Assembly (NCBI RefSeq): GCF_016908975.1
Contig: NZ_JAFBEX010000027.1
Location: 1 to 60,585, forward strand
Direction of reading: 5' to 3'
From: Neobacillus cucumis
GTDB lineage: Bacteria; Bacillota; Bacilli; Bacillales; Cytobacillaceae
DNA length: 60,585 nucleotides
The notes under the pieces were generated by a model. The model saw only the letters and a program-made list of their open reading frames with translations, did no database searches and was not told the DNA's origin. Positions 52,850-60,585 of this stretch are shown here, piece by piece. Both the position numbers and the translations under genes were made by a program. The stretch's first letter is position 1. Each line of letters opens with the position of its first letter.

Positions 52850-52999
52850 GCGCATATTCTCCCCTTTGTGCACAGAGTTGCCTCTGTGTTTTAAAGAAGA
52901 ATTTTTCGGTTGTGCACGCAACCGGGAGGTATCCGCCGAAACTTTCGATAAACCTCCTCCTCGTCAACTAATCAACTCTCTTTGATTAGTTCAGGCGCT
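52850..52999 (-). ncRNA. glmS ribozyme (glucosamine-6-phosphate-activated)
   Basis: On the minus strand the cleavage context A-GCGCC (cut between 52999 and 52998) is followed by GAACT, then the conserved core GTTGACGAGGAGGAGGTTTA, TCGAA, TTTCGGCGGAT and CCTCCCGGTTG, and a P4-like hairpin ACAGAG/CTCTGT. GlcN6P binding triggers self-cleavage and lowers glmS expression. Confidence 0.96.
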
Positions 53000-53188
53000 T
53001 TTAAATTCCAATGTCAACCTCTATCCTCCTTCCAAAGATTCGCTATAAGAAACGAAGCACATTCATCTTACATCAATTGTCAGAGGTTCGTCAACTAAAA
53101 ACCTAATACTTTAATTCTTATTTAATAACTACTCCATATAAAATATGCATAAGGGAGATAAACCGTTCCCTTATGCATATAAGAAAGA

Positions 53189-54538
53189 CTATTCCTTTAA
53201 TTCCATTTCGGATTTCACTACATTGACAATACGGCTCACAAAGGAATCACAAAGTTCTTCAGTTGCGGCCTCTGCCATTACACGTACAAGCGGTTCAGTT
53301 CCACTTGGACGGACAAGGATTCGTCCGTTACCAGCCATTTCAGTTTCCACTTGTTCAATCACTTCTTTTACTTTCTCGTTATCCGTCACATGGTTTTTAT
53401 CAATTACCCGGACATTGACAAGTTTTTGCGGATACTTTTTCATTTCACCGGCTAACTCTGATAAAGGCTTTCCTGTTACCTTCATAATATTAACTAACTG
53501 TAATCCTGATAACAATCCATCACCGGTTGTATTGTAATCCAAGAAAATGATGTGTCCTGACTGTTCACCGCCAAGGTTAAAACCATTGGTCTTCATCTCT
53601 TCTACCACATACCGGTCCCCTACTGCCGTTAAGACACTATGAATTCCGTGTGTTTCAAGAGCTTTATAAAATCCAAGGTTGCTCATGACGGTTGAAACGA
53701 TAGTCCCATGTTTTAAGCGACCTTGCTCTTTCATGTACTTACCACAAATGTACATGATCTGATCCCCATCGACGATATTCCCTTTCTCGTCAATAGCAAT
53801 AAGCCTATCGCCATCTCCGTCAAAGGACAGACCCACGTCTGCTCCTTTTTCTTTCACAAGTGCTGCCAGTGCTTCTGGATGGGTGGAGCCAACACCGGCA
53901 TTAATATTTAATCCATTAGGTGAAGCCCCCATGGTGGATAGGTCTGCATCAAGGTCGGCAAATAAATGACTTGCTAGGGCAGAAGTAGCTCCGTGTGCAC
54001 AATCCAAGGCAATATGAATGCCGGAGAAGTCTTCATCTACTGTATTTTTCAAATATTGAAGGTACTTTTGACCGCCCTCAAAATAATCCATTACCTGGCC
54101 TAAATCAGCTCCTGTTGGACGTGGCAGTTGATCTTCCGGTAAATCAATGTAATTCTCTATTTCTAATTCCTGTTCATCTGATAGCTTAAAACCATCAGGA
54201 CCAAAGAATTTAATTCCATTATCTTCAACCGGATTATGGGAAGCAGAAATCATTACACCTGCTTGAGCCCCTAACGCTTTAGTTAGATAGGCAACCCCTG
54301 GAGTGGAGATCACGCCTAAACGCATGACCTCTGCGCCAATGGAAAGTAACCCTGCTACAAGTGCTCCCTCTAACATATGACCAGAAACACGTGTATCACG
54401 ACCTATAAGTATTTTCGGGCGATCTTTATCCTTTGTTAAAACATAACCGCCAAAGCGCCCCAACTTAAAGGCCATTTCCGGTGTTAATTCGCTGTTTGCT
54501 ACTCCACGTACCCCATCGGTACCGAAATATTTACCCAT
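53189..54538 (-). CDS. glmM: Phosphoglucosamine mutase
   Basis: GlmM converts glucosamine 6-phosphate to the 1-phosphate. The phosphoserine is S100 in GVMISASHNPVEDNG, the metal loop is DGDGDR (in GLSFDGDGDRLIAID), and the sugar loop is GGEQSGHI. The phosphate-binding VRPSGTEPLVRV is at the C-terminus. It has 449 residues from ATG 54538, which has AAGGAGAG upstream. It follows cdaA-cdaR, the operon order conserved in Firmicutes; GlmM can inhibit CdaA by direct contact in relatives. Confidence 0.97.
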   Translation of the reverse strand: MGKYFGTDGVRGVANSELTPEMAFKLGRFGGYVLTKDKDRPKILIGRDTRVSGHMLEGALVAGLLSIGAEVMRLGVISTPGVAYLTKALGAQAGVMISASHNPVEDNGIKFFGPDGFKLSDEQELEIENYIDLPEDQLPRPTGADLGQVMDYFEGGQKYLQYLKNTVDEDFSGIHIALDCAHGATSALASHLFADLDADLSTMGASPNGLNINAGVGSTHPEALAALVKEKGADVGLSFDGDGDRLIAIDEKGNIVDGDQIMYICGKYMKEQGRLKHGTIVSTVMSNLGFYKALETHGIHSVLTAVGDRYVVEEMKTNGFNLGGEQSGHIIFLDYNTTGDGLLSGLQLVNIMKVTGKPLSELAGEMKKYPQKLVNVRVIDKNHVTDNEKVKEVIEQVETEMAGNGRILVRPSGTEPLVRVMAEAATEELCDSFVSRIVNVVKSEMELKE

Positions 54539-54577
54539 TTTAAAAAATCTCTCCTTCAACATGTGTATTGCTAGATA

Positions 54578-55837
54578 TTAAGCATTATTAGTTATGGTTA
54601 TTTTTGCGGTTGCTTGATTAGTTGTCCACTTCACATCTGTCGGACCTGTGACTTGAATTTTAACATCATGAGTACCCTCTGTTAGTCCAGATAGGTCAAT
54701 CACGGCAGAAAAATCATCAGGAGCTAGCCCCGTAACAGAATCACTTGGGCCGTTAACGACTAAATTAATCGTCTCACTTGTAGGATCATTTACTTCTGCT
54801 GTTAAATTATCACCTAGCCCTTGAATTTTGAGAGGGACACTAGAAACTGTTTTTTCTTGTTCTGCTTGTTCTGCTTGCTCTGCTTGCACCTCGGCTTTAT
54901 TAACTACCACGGTTGCTTTGACAAGCTGAGGAGTCACCTTTGTAATACCGTCTGAGATTATAACTGGTAATGTCAGAGTTGTATTATCGGTAATTTTACT
55001 AATATCCACTTCCACTCGGACATTTTCAGTTTTATCAAGAACTTCCTTACTTCCAGTAATTTTGGCCTCTTTTTCATCCAATGTGATTGATTCAATTGTA
55101 ACACCTGTAGGGGCCGTTCCTTTTTGAACGATATTGATTGGAACAGTTTTACTGTTACTTTTAATCGGAACAGTGACGTTAACGGTCTCTGGATCAACCG
55201 ATACATTTAACTTATTAAAATCTTTATCAAGAACCTGTATGGGTGCTTCTTTAGAAATGGTTTCCTTTAGATTATCATTACTCTCAAGTGTTGCCTTGAC
55301 ATAAGAAATACGGTCAATATCACTTTTAGCGCCGGTAATTTTTACTTTATTTGGCTTAACCTCAGGTGTTCCTGCTGAATAGCCATCTTCTACATGATTA
55401 GTGTTAAATTCGGCCTCTACCTTAAATTCCTTTGTAATCTTTTCTTGTACGGTTACATTTACACTTGCCGGTTTCAAGGTTGCCGTTACTTTATCTGATA
55501 AATTTCTTATTTTAAGCTTTACTTTCTGTTTGCCAATCTCAGCATTGGTTAAATCCACATATACTTCAAAATTTCTTAATGCTTTTGCTGATTGGACATG
55601 TGTGATTGGGCCTTTTAGTGTAATATCTACCGTATTTGGGATACCAGATACAACCAAGTTCTCGGTATCATAATAAACCTTTACCGGTATATCATTTATG
55701 GTTTCGGTTGTTTGTTCACCAGGAACGTTGACATCTGTTAACTTTTTACTAGTACTCGGCACAGAGGAATATAATAGTACAGCCAATAACAAGGCAAGTA
55801 TTTTTATAAACCACGGATTATCCATCAGTTTATCCAT
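54578..55837 (-). CDS. cdaR: CdaA regulator CdaR (YbbR-domain protein)
   Basis: A 419-residue protein with one N-terminal membrane segment (WFIKILALLLAVLLYSSV) and then several YbbR repeats facing the outside, each with a pattern like VNVTV...KITGAKSDIDRISYVKA. A low-complexity AEQAEQAEQ stretch lies near residue 320. CdaR modulates the diadenylate cyclase CdaA. Its start overlaps the end of cdaA by 8 nt. Confidence 0.92.
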   Translation of the reverse strand: MDKLMDNPWFIKILALLLAVLLYSSVPSTSKKLTDVNVPGEQTTETINDIPVKVYYDTENLVVSGIPNTVDITLKGPITHVQSAKALRNFEVYVDLTNAEIGKQKVKLKIRNLSDKVTATLKPASVNVTVQEKITKEFKVEAEFNTNHVEDGYSAGTPEVKPNKVKITGAKSDIDRISYVKATLESNDNLKETISKEAPIQVLDKDFNKLNVSVDPETVNVTVPIKSNSKTVPINIVQKGTAPTGVTIESITLDEKEAKITGSKEVLDKTENVRVEVDISKITDNTTLTLPVIISDGITKVTPQLVKATVVVNKAEVQAEQAEQAEQEKTVSSVPLKIQGLGDNLTAEVNDPTSETINLVVNGPSDSVTGLAPDDFSAVIDLSGLTEGTHDVKIQVTGPTDVKWTTNQATAKITITNNA

Positions 55838-56657
55838 TTTGTTTCCCCCTCCAGTTCCAACGAGCTGAAGATGCCTGCTTTGTTTTAGTCTGAATCACCA
55901 ATTCACTAGTAAGTAATTCTTTTAATTCCTCCAATTTTAAATCACGATGAAGTTCACCATTTTTTGTTAGCGAAATATTCCCTGTTTCTTCTGAAACAAT
56001 AACGGTTAAGCTATCGGTGACCTCACTTATCCCCAAGGCAGCACGATGTCTTGTGCCAAGCTCTTTGGAAATAAATGGACTTTCCGATAAAGGGAGATAG
56101 CATGCTGCTGCTGAAACATTATTTTTTTGGATTATGACTGCCCCATCGTGAAGCGGTGTATTAGGAATAAAAATATTAATGAGTAATTCTGAAGAGATAT
56201 TGGAATTTAATCGTATACCTGTTTCTATGTAATCACTCATGCCTGTTTCTCTTTCAATCGAAATTAACGCCCCAATCCGGCGTTTTGCCATATAATCAGT
56301 TGCCTTTATAATGGCTTCAACTGTTTTTTCCTGATTATCATCATCCTGGGTACTGCTCCGAGAGAAGAAACGGCCTCGCCCTAATTGTTCAAGTGCTCTT
56401 CTAAGCTCTGGCTGAAAGATAATGATAATTGCAAGGAATCCCCAATTTATGGCTTGTTGCATCATCCAGCTAAGAGTTGTTAAGCCTAGCCACTCACCGA
56501 CCACCCTGACAAGAAGGATCACAAGAATTCCCTTTAATAATTGAACGGCCTTTGTGCCTTTTATCACATTGATCAGTTTGTAAATGACGTACCATACGAG
56601 GGCAATATCAACAATACTAGCTAGATACTTCCATATACTAAGATCTGCAAACTGCAT
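55830..56657 (-). CDS. cdaA: Diadenylate cyclase CdaA
   Basis: CdaA is the membrane-bound enzyme that makes c-di-AMP from ATP. The product has 275 residues, with three N-terminal membrane segments (to about residue 82) and a DAC domain with the catalytic DGA at 171-173 (LHDGAVII) and RHR at 203-205 (GTRHRAALGISE). I use ATG 56657, with GGAGG 8 nt upstream; an ATG 13 codons earlier has no ribosome site. It is first in cdaA-cdaR-glmM. Confidence 0.96.
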   Translation of the reverse strand: MQFADLSIWKYLASIVDIALVWYVIYKLINVIKGTKAVQLLKGILVILLVRVVGEWLGLTTLSWMMQQAINWGFLAIIIIFQPELRRALEQLGRGRFFSRSSTQDDDNQEKTVEAIIKATDYMAKRRIGALISIERETGMSDYIETGIRLNSNISSELLINIFIPNTPLHDGAVIIQKNNVSAAACYLPLSESPFISKELGTRHRAALGISEVTDSLTVIVSEETGNISLTKNGELHRDLKLEELKELLTSELVIQTKTKQASSARWNWRGKQNG

Positions 56658-56752
56658 TGTTTCTTCCTCCGTAACTTCTAGAAACATATAATTCATACAA
56701 CTTATTTATTATAACATAAATCCACCATACAACTTAGTATACGTATGTAATG

Positions 56753-56794
56753 AAAAAAAACAAATCACCCGCCTTGGAGTGATTTGTTTTTTTC
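56753..56794 (-). terminator. Terminator of sigW-rsiW
   Basis: Stem CAAATCAC/GTGATTTG with an A-run on the left and a T-run on the right, so it works in both directions; it separates rsiW from cdaA. Confidence 0.88.
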
Positions 56795-56802
56795 ATAACC
56801 GT

Positions 56803-57411
56803 CTATCCAAAGATATGAAGGACATCTTGAGTTGTTTTTTTCATATGATACCAAATCCATTCGAAAACTTCATTTACTTCTTCTATCTGCCCTGTTACAT
56901 GACCAGCTGAAGCTAAATACTTTTCTCCATTTATGACTGTTACATCGCCCTGAACTTCGCCTTCAATGCGCACATTCCCATTGTGGACCACGACATCTCC
57001 TTTAACCGTTTCCCCCTTTGGGATAATGACTGTATGATTTTTCACCACTAAATTCTTTTGATTTGAAACAGAAAAATCTCGATCCTGGCTCCAGGTTGAA
57101 AACACGCTTCCCATCATCAAAATGATAAAAACAGAGGCTGCTGTAAGCATTGGATGATTGGTAAACCATCTTTGCATCCACACCTTTTTCTTTTCCTTTG
57201 GCAGCCGGGCCAGCACATTAGCGGTAAAATCCTGCGGTGCCTGCAAATGTGAAATATTTTGAACAAATGCCACTGTTTTTTTCAATTCATTAAAGATAAT
57301 TTCACAATCATGACAACTTTTGAGGTGATCTCTTAGGATTTGTTCTTTTTCCAAGTCTAGTTCTTCATCCAAATATTCGTGCATGAGTTCGATGATCTGT
57401 TCTGGACACAT
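56803..57411 (-). CDS. rsiW: Anti-sigma-W factor RsiW
   Basis: A 202-residue single-pass membrane protein. The cytoplasmic zinc-binding anti-sigma domain has H29, C33 and C36 in HLKSCHDC. The membrane segment is at about 88-108 (MLTAASVFIILMMGSVFSTW). The outside part contains repeats like VVVHNGNVRIEGEVQGDVTVING. It holds SigW until regulated proteolysis frees it. It follows sigW by 16 nt, the standard pair. Confidence 0.93.
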   Translation of the reverse strand: MCPEQIIELMHEYLDEELDLEKEQILRDHLKSCHDCEIIFNELKKTVAFVQNISHLQAPQDFTANVLARLPKEKKKVWMQRWFTNHPMLTAASVFIILMMGSVFSTWSQDRDFSVSNQKNLVVKNHTVIIPKGETVKGDVVVHNGNVRIEGEVQGDVTVINGEKYLASAGHVTGQIEEVNEVFEWIWYHMKKTTQDVLHIFG

Positions 57412-57427
57412 TTATGGTCTCACCTCT

Positions 57428-57991
57428 TTATACATATCGTAATTTCTGCCTTAATGCTTCACGGCCGCGATGAATTCTCGTTTTAACCGTACCAAGCGGG
57501 AGGTCAAGAATTTCACTTATTTCATTTAAAGATAAATCTTCAATATATTTAAGGATAATCGCAGAGCGGTATTTTTCAGGCAGCATTTGTATTTCTTTGT
57601 GAACGGTCTCCTGCAGTTCCTGACTTTCTACCTCTGTCTCCGGCAGCGGGGTATCAGAAGTGATGTGGGAATACATAGTTAATCCTTCTGTTCCAGCTAC
57701 TTCTGCATCTAAATAATAATCAGGTTTCTTCTTACGCATCCGGTCAATACATAGGTTAGTAGCAATCCGAAAGAGCCATGTTGAAAATTTTAAATCTTGG
57801 TTGAAAGATTTAATATTCACATAGGCACGGATAAATGCCTCTTGAGCAATATCCTCTGCTTCATGACGATTTCCAAGCATTCGATAGCATAGTTGGTAGA
57901 CACTGTTTTTATAGATTTCTACGATCTCTCCATAGGCTTCTTGATCACCTTTGAGAACCTGCTTTATTCGTTTTTTCACTATTTTATCCAT
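57428..57991 (-). CDS. sigW: RNA polymerase sigma factor SigW (ECF family)
   Basis: A 187-residue ECF sigma factor with region 2 (YQLCYRMLGNRHEAEDIAQEAFIRAYVNI, KFSTWLFRIATNLCIDRMRKK) and region 4 (LPEKYRSAIILKYIEDLSLNEISEILDLPLGTVKTRIHRGREALR). SigW drives genes against cell-wall and membrane stress. The ATG is at 57991, with GAGG upstream. A SigW-type promoter lies upstream at 58026-58052. Confidence 0.96.
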   Translation of the reverse strand: MDKIVKKRIKQVLKGDQEAYGEIVEIYKNSVYQLCYRMLGNRHEAEDIAQEAFIRAYVNIKSFNQDLKFSTWLFRIATNLCIDRMRKKKPDYYLDAEVAGTEGLTMYSHITSDTPLPETEVESQELQETVHKEIQMLPEKYRSAIILKYIEDLSLNEISEILDLPLGTVKTRIHRGREALRQKLRYV

Positions 57992-58025
57992 TAAGTTTCC
58001 TCAGCTCCAATGTCGCTATACGATA

Positions 58026-58052
58026 TACGAAACGCTAACTAAAAAGGTTTCA
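58026..58052 (-). promoter_or_regulatory. Sigma-W-type autoregulatory promoter of sigW
   Basis: On the minus strand TGAAAC, a 17-nt spacer and CGTATA match the ECF sigma-W consensus (TGAAAC-N16-CGTA, one base longer here). It lies about 35 nt before the sigW start, as expected for autoregulation. Confidence 0.85.
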
Positions 58053-58177
58053 ATTTTTAATGAAAAACTTCTTAATACCTTTAATATTAACAAAAATTTA
58101 CTATTATGGAACTAAATATGTTTAAAGATTTTTTGGCAGGGGAAAAAGATAATAAGCATATTAAAAGAGGTGGGAAG

Positions 58178-58342
58178 ATGTCTATACTATTCCGCAATTT
58201 ACTAGAAGAAATTGAAACACAGCGTAATGATATGGTTCGTTTAGCAGGTGAGACGTCCCTGTCGAATTATAAAGTTATTGAGGCTAGCAAGAAGCTTGAC
58301 TGTTTACTTAACAAATATCATTTATTATTAATCAATAAATAG
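58178..58342 (+). CDS. Spo0E-like aspartyl-phosphate phosphatase
   Basis: A 54-residue protein of the Spo0E family, which removes the phosphate from Spo0A~P and delays sporulation. The signature is the S-x-x-L-D-like KKLDCLLNKYHLL near the C-terminus (ASKKLDCLLNKY), preceded by the helix NLLEEIETQRNDMVRLA. I start at ATG 58178 behind GAGGTGGG; an in-frame ATG 24 codons earlier lacks a ribosome site. It is divergent from sigW. Confidence 0.85.
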   Translation: MSILFRNLLEEIETQRNDMVRLAGETSLSNYKVIEASKKLDCLLNKYHLLLINK

Positions 58343-58379
58343 AGGCAGCTGCATATCTCTGAATGCAGCTGCTCTTTAT
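58342..58379 (+). terminator. Terminator of the Spo0E-like gene
   Basis: Stem GCAGCTGCAT/ATGCAGCTGC with an 8-nt loop, followed by TCTTTATTT; it lies against the stop of the convergent arginase gene and may serve both. Confidence 0.85.
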
Positions 58380-59279
58380 TTATAGTAGTTTTTCACCAAA
58401 TAATGAACCCATTAATTCAACGGCACAAATGGCTGTTTTATTTTTTTCATCTAGGATAGGGTTTACTTCCACAAATTCCGCCGAGGTAATAATTCCAGCT
58501 TCTTCTAACATTTCCATTGCCAAATGACTCTCACGGTAGCTGATTCCGCCAATAACAGGTGTCCCCACTCCTGGAGCATCACTTGGGTCTAAGCCGTCTA
58601 AATCAAGCGACAAATGAACACCATCCGTTTTTTCTTTTAAAAAGGCAATGGTCTCCTCCATTACTTTGGCCATACCTAATCGATCAATTTCATGCATGGT
58701 GTAAACTTTTATTCCCTTCTCTTTAATTAATGCTTTCTCCCCATCATCTAGTGATCTCGCACCAATTATGACAATATTCTCTGGTTTGACTTTAGGAGTG
58801 TAGCCACCGATTTGGGTCAATAATGGATGACCTAAGCCAATGCTTACTGCTAGCGGCATCCCATGAATATTACCTGATGGACTAGTCTCTGCTGTATTTA
58901 AATCTCCATGAGCATCATACCAGATAACACCAAGATTTTTAAAATGCTTGGAAACACCAGCAAGTGTACCGATTGCGATGCTATGGTCTCCTCCTAATAC
59001 AAGTGGAAATGATCCGGATTGAATGACTTCATCTAATTTTTCAGCAAGCAATGCACTTTTCTCTGCAACTAGGTCTAAGTTTCTTAGATTTGATTCTCTA
59101 TCTACGACTACTTCTGGTCTGCCAATTGGAATATCTCCCATGTCGTGAATATCATCAAATAGAGGCTTCAAGCGCTCATTTATCCCCGCATACCGAATGG
59201 CACTTGGTCCCATGTCCACGCCTCGTCTCATTTGTCCTAAATCCATTGGCATTCCAATAATTGATAGTTTTCTCGTCAT
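58380..59279 (-). CDS. rocF: Arginase
   Basis: Arginase splits arginine into ornithine and urea with two manganese ions. Metal ligands are visible in LVLGGDHSIAIG (H99), WYDAHGDLNT (D122, H124, D126) and SLDLDGLDPSDAP. The 299-residue length is typical of RocF. GGGGGAG precedes the ATG. It stands alone here, away from rocDE. No regulator site was recognised upstream. Confidence 0.96.
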   Translation of the reverse strand: MTRKLSIIGMPMDLGQMRRGVDMGPSAIRYAGINERLKPLFDDIHDMGDIPIGRPEVVVDRESNLRNLDLVAEKSALLAEKLDEVIQSGSFPLVLGGDHSIAIGTLAGVSKHFKNLGVIWYDAHGDLNTAETSPSGNIHGMPLAVSIGLGHPLLTQIGGYTPKVKPENIVIIGARSLDDGEKALIKEKGIKVYTMHEIDRLGMAKVMEETIAFLKEKTDGVHLSLDLDGLDPSDAPGVGTPVIGGISYRESHLAMEMLEEAGIITSAEFVEVNPILDEKNKTAICAVELMGSLFGEKLL

Positions 59280-59461
59280 CTCAATTCTCTCCCCCTTGCC
59301 TAATATAATCCTATTTTAACCGGTTTCATAACGATGACTCAACTCGACAAAATTCTGTATATATATGCGTTATTGTTAAAATATTCTGGAGTTTGAAATA
59401 GATTTCACAAAAGTAGGCGCAGGAGGATGGGCTGCTAATTTTCATTAGTGAAGTTATATTA

Positions 59462-59503
59462 AAAAACAAAAAAAGCCTTAAATCATTTACATGATTTAAG
59501 GCT
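59462..59503 (-). terminator. Terminator of the rRNA-tRNA operon
   Basis: A 13-bp stem, AGCCTTAAATCAT and its complement, with a TTAC loop, followed by seven T on the minus strand, right after tRNA-Ala. Confidence 0.92.
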
Positions 59504-59518
59504 AAATATGTAGTGTGA

Positions 59519-59594
59519 TGGTGGAGTCTAGGGGGATCGAACCCCTGACCTCCTGCGTGCAAAGCAGGCGCTCTCCCAGCTGAGCTAAGACCCC
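59519..59594 (-). tRNA. tRNA-Ala (TGC)
   Basis: Minus-strand tRNA with anticodon loop CTTTGCA (anticodon TGC) and encoded CCA. It is the last gene of the right cluster. Confidence 0.95.
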
Positions 59595-59596
59595 AT

Positions 59597-59671
59597 TGGA
59601 GCGGAAGACGGGATTCGAACCCGCGACCCCCACCTTGGCAAGGTGATGTTCTACCACTGAACTACTTCCGC
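59597..59671 (-). tRNA. tRNA-Gly (GCC)
   Basis: Minus-strand tRNA with acceptor GCGGAAG, anticodon loop CTTGCCA (anticodon GCC) and encoded CCA. Confidence 0.95.
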
Positions 59672-59697
59672 GTGTTGATTTTTCTTTGTAAAAACAA

Positions 59698-59770
59698 TGA
59701 GCCATGAAGGACTCGAACCTTCGACCCTCTGATTAAAAGTCAGATGCTCTACCGACTGAGCTAATGGCTC
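59698..59770 (-). tRNA. tRNA-Lys (TTT)
   Basis: Same body as the tRNA-Lys at 652-727, anticodon TTT, but CCA is not encoded (the following bases are TTG). Confidence 0.94.
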
Positions 59771-59780
59771 ATTTGAAAAA

Positions 59781-59855
59781 TGGCTGGGCTAGCTGGATTT
59801 GAACCAACGCATGTCGCAGTCAAAGTGCGATGCCTTACCGCTTGGCTATAGCCCA
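59781..59855 (-). tRNA. tRNA-Gln (TTG)
   Basis: Same as the gene at 881-955: acceptor TGGGCTA, anticodon TTG, encoded CCA. Confidence 0.95.
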
Positions 59856-59901
59856 AAGATGTTATTACTTATAGTGTGTCCGACTTTTTTAAAAATATAA
59901 A

Positions 59902-59986
59902 TGGTGGAGGGGGACGGATTCGAACCGCCGAACCCGGAGGGAGCGGATTTACAGTCCGCCGCGTTTAGCCACTTCGCTACCCCTCC
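59902..59986 (-). tRNA. tRNA-Tyr (GTA)
   Basis: Class II tRNA of 85 nt with anticodon loop CTGTAAA (anticodon GTA) and encoded CCA. Confidence 0.95.
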
Positions 59987-60004
59987 ACATTCAAAAAATA
60001 AAGA

Positions 60005-60080
<76 letters not shown>

Positions 60081-60100
60081 AAATAGTAAGAAATATGTTA

Positions 60101-60176
60101 TGGTGGAGGATGACGGGATCGAACCGCCGACCCTCTGCTTGTAAGGCAGATGCTCTCCCAGCTGAGCTAATCCTCC
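60101..60176 (-). tRNA. tRNA-Val (TAC)
   Basis: Minus-strand tRNA with acceptor GGAGGAT, anticodon loop CTTACAA (anticodon TAC) and encoded CCA. Confidence 0.95.
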
Positions 60177-60218
60177 ATATAAAAGTAAGTTATTTTCACT
60201 ATTGTAAAAAAACTTTGA

Positions 60219-60290
60219 TGACCCCTACGGGATTCGAACCCGTGTTACCGCCGTGAAAGGGCGGTGTCTTAACCGCTTGACCAAGGGGCC
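60219..60290 (-). tRNA. tRNA-Glu (TTC)
   Basis: Same as the gene at 1013-1084, anticodon TTC, CCA not encoded. Confidence 0.95.
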
Positions 60291-60311
60291 CTATTATTCT
60301 AATTAAAGGTA

Positions 60312-60384
60312 AGCTTCCAAGCGGGCTCGAACCGCTGACCTCTTCCTTACCATGGAAGTGCTCTACCTACTGAGCTATGGAAGC
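60312..60384 (-). tRNA. tRNA-Thr (GGT)
   Basis: Minus-strand tRNA with acceptor GCTTCCA/TGGAAGC, anticodon loop ATGGTAA (anticodon GGT). CCA is not encoded. Confidence 0.93.
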
Positions 60385-60401
60385 ATAGCTAGAAATAAAA
60401 A

Positions 60402-60476
60402 TGGCTCCGCAGGTAGGACTCGAACCTACGACCGATCGGTTAACAGCCGATAGCTCTACCACTGAGCTACTGCGGA
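60402..60476 (-). tRNA. tRNA-Asn (GTT)
   Basis: Same as the gene at 1194-1268, anticodon GTT, encoded CCA. It is the first tRNA after the 5S gene. Confidence 0.95.
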
Positions 60477-60489
60477 ACGATAAAATAAC

Positions 60490-60585
<96 letters not shown>

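Overview
The window is a piece of the chromosome of an endospore-forming member of the Bacillaceae. The evidence is the gene content and order: sprT-cmpA-tex, ndoAI-ndoA, alr, a YdcC-like lipoprotein, acpS and a rhomboid gene, then cshA-murF-ddl, and cdaA-cdaR-glmM-glmS beside sigW-rsiW and rocF. An alpha/beta SASP, a Spo0E-like phosphatase and CmpA point to sporulation. A Neobacillus- or Mesobacillus-like soil Bacillus is a guess; the species cannot be fixed from this sequence.

Layout. 1-1350: ten tRNA genes on the minus strand, driven by a strong sigma-A promoter, with a broken tRNA-Lys copy. 1.4-9.7 kb: core genes (DNA-protein repair, cortex morphogenesis, Tex, the NdoA toxin-antitoxin pair, alanine racemase, AcpS, rhomboid). 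9.9-15.7 kb: a five-gene plus-strand operon (RpiR regulator, M20 deacylase, amino-acid permease, GNAT acyltransferase, N-acylamino-acid racemase) that fits a D-to-L amino-acid conversion pathway. 15.7-17.0 kb: 1.3 kb of tandem repeats without a gene. 17.0-24.4 kb: uvsE, cshA, an esterase, murF, ddl and a conserved unknown. 24.6-34.2 kb: mgtE, dedA, kimA, dinB, argS under a T-box, a SASP, a TetR regulator and a NERD protein. 34.2-36.1 kb: an IS3-family element inside a repeat array, followed by a cluster of TetR-type operator sequences. 36.3-47.8 kb: an aminopeptidase and two adjacent mannitol PTS gene sets (EIICB + MtlR + EIIA, and EIICBA + MtlR + MtlD). 48.1-50.9 kb: a TetR regulator and an MMPL/RND exporter. 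50.9-59.3 kb: glmS with its ribozyme, glmM, cdaR, cdaA, rsiW, sigW, a Spo0E-like gene and arginase. 59.5-60.6 kb: ten minus-strand tRNA genes behind a 5S rRNA gene that runs off the right edge, i.e. the tail of an rRNA operon.

How the genes connect. GlmS and GlmM feed peptidoglycan precursor synthesis, CdaA/CdaR make and control c-di-AMP, Alr, Ddl and MurF make and use D-Ala-D-Ala, and SigW/RsiW respond to envelope stress. KimA is a c-di-AMP-controlled potassium importer in relatives. Arginase, the racemase operon, the aminopeptidase and the mannitol PTS genes are catabolic.

The least ordinary part of the window is its non-coding DNA: at least five families of intergenic repeats (about 180-bp elements with terminal inverted repeats; an 82-bp tandem array; 52-bp-period arrays carrying inverted repeats; a dispersed foldable element that follows gene 3' ends; 45-bp-spaced operator repeats). 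The sigB/rsb cluster that lies between ndoA and tex in Bacillus subtilis is absent here.
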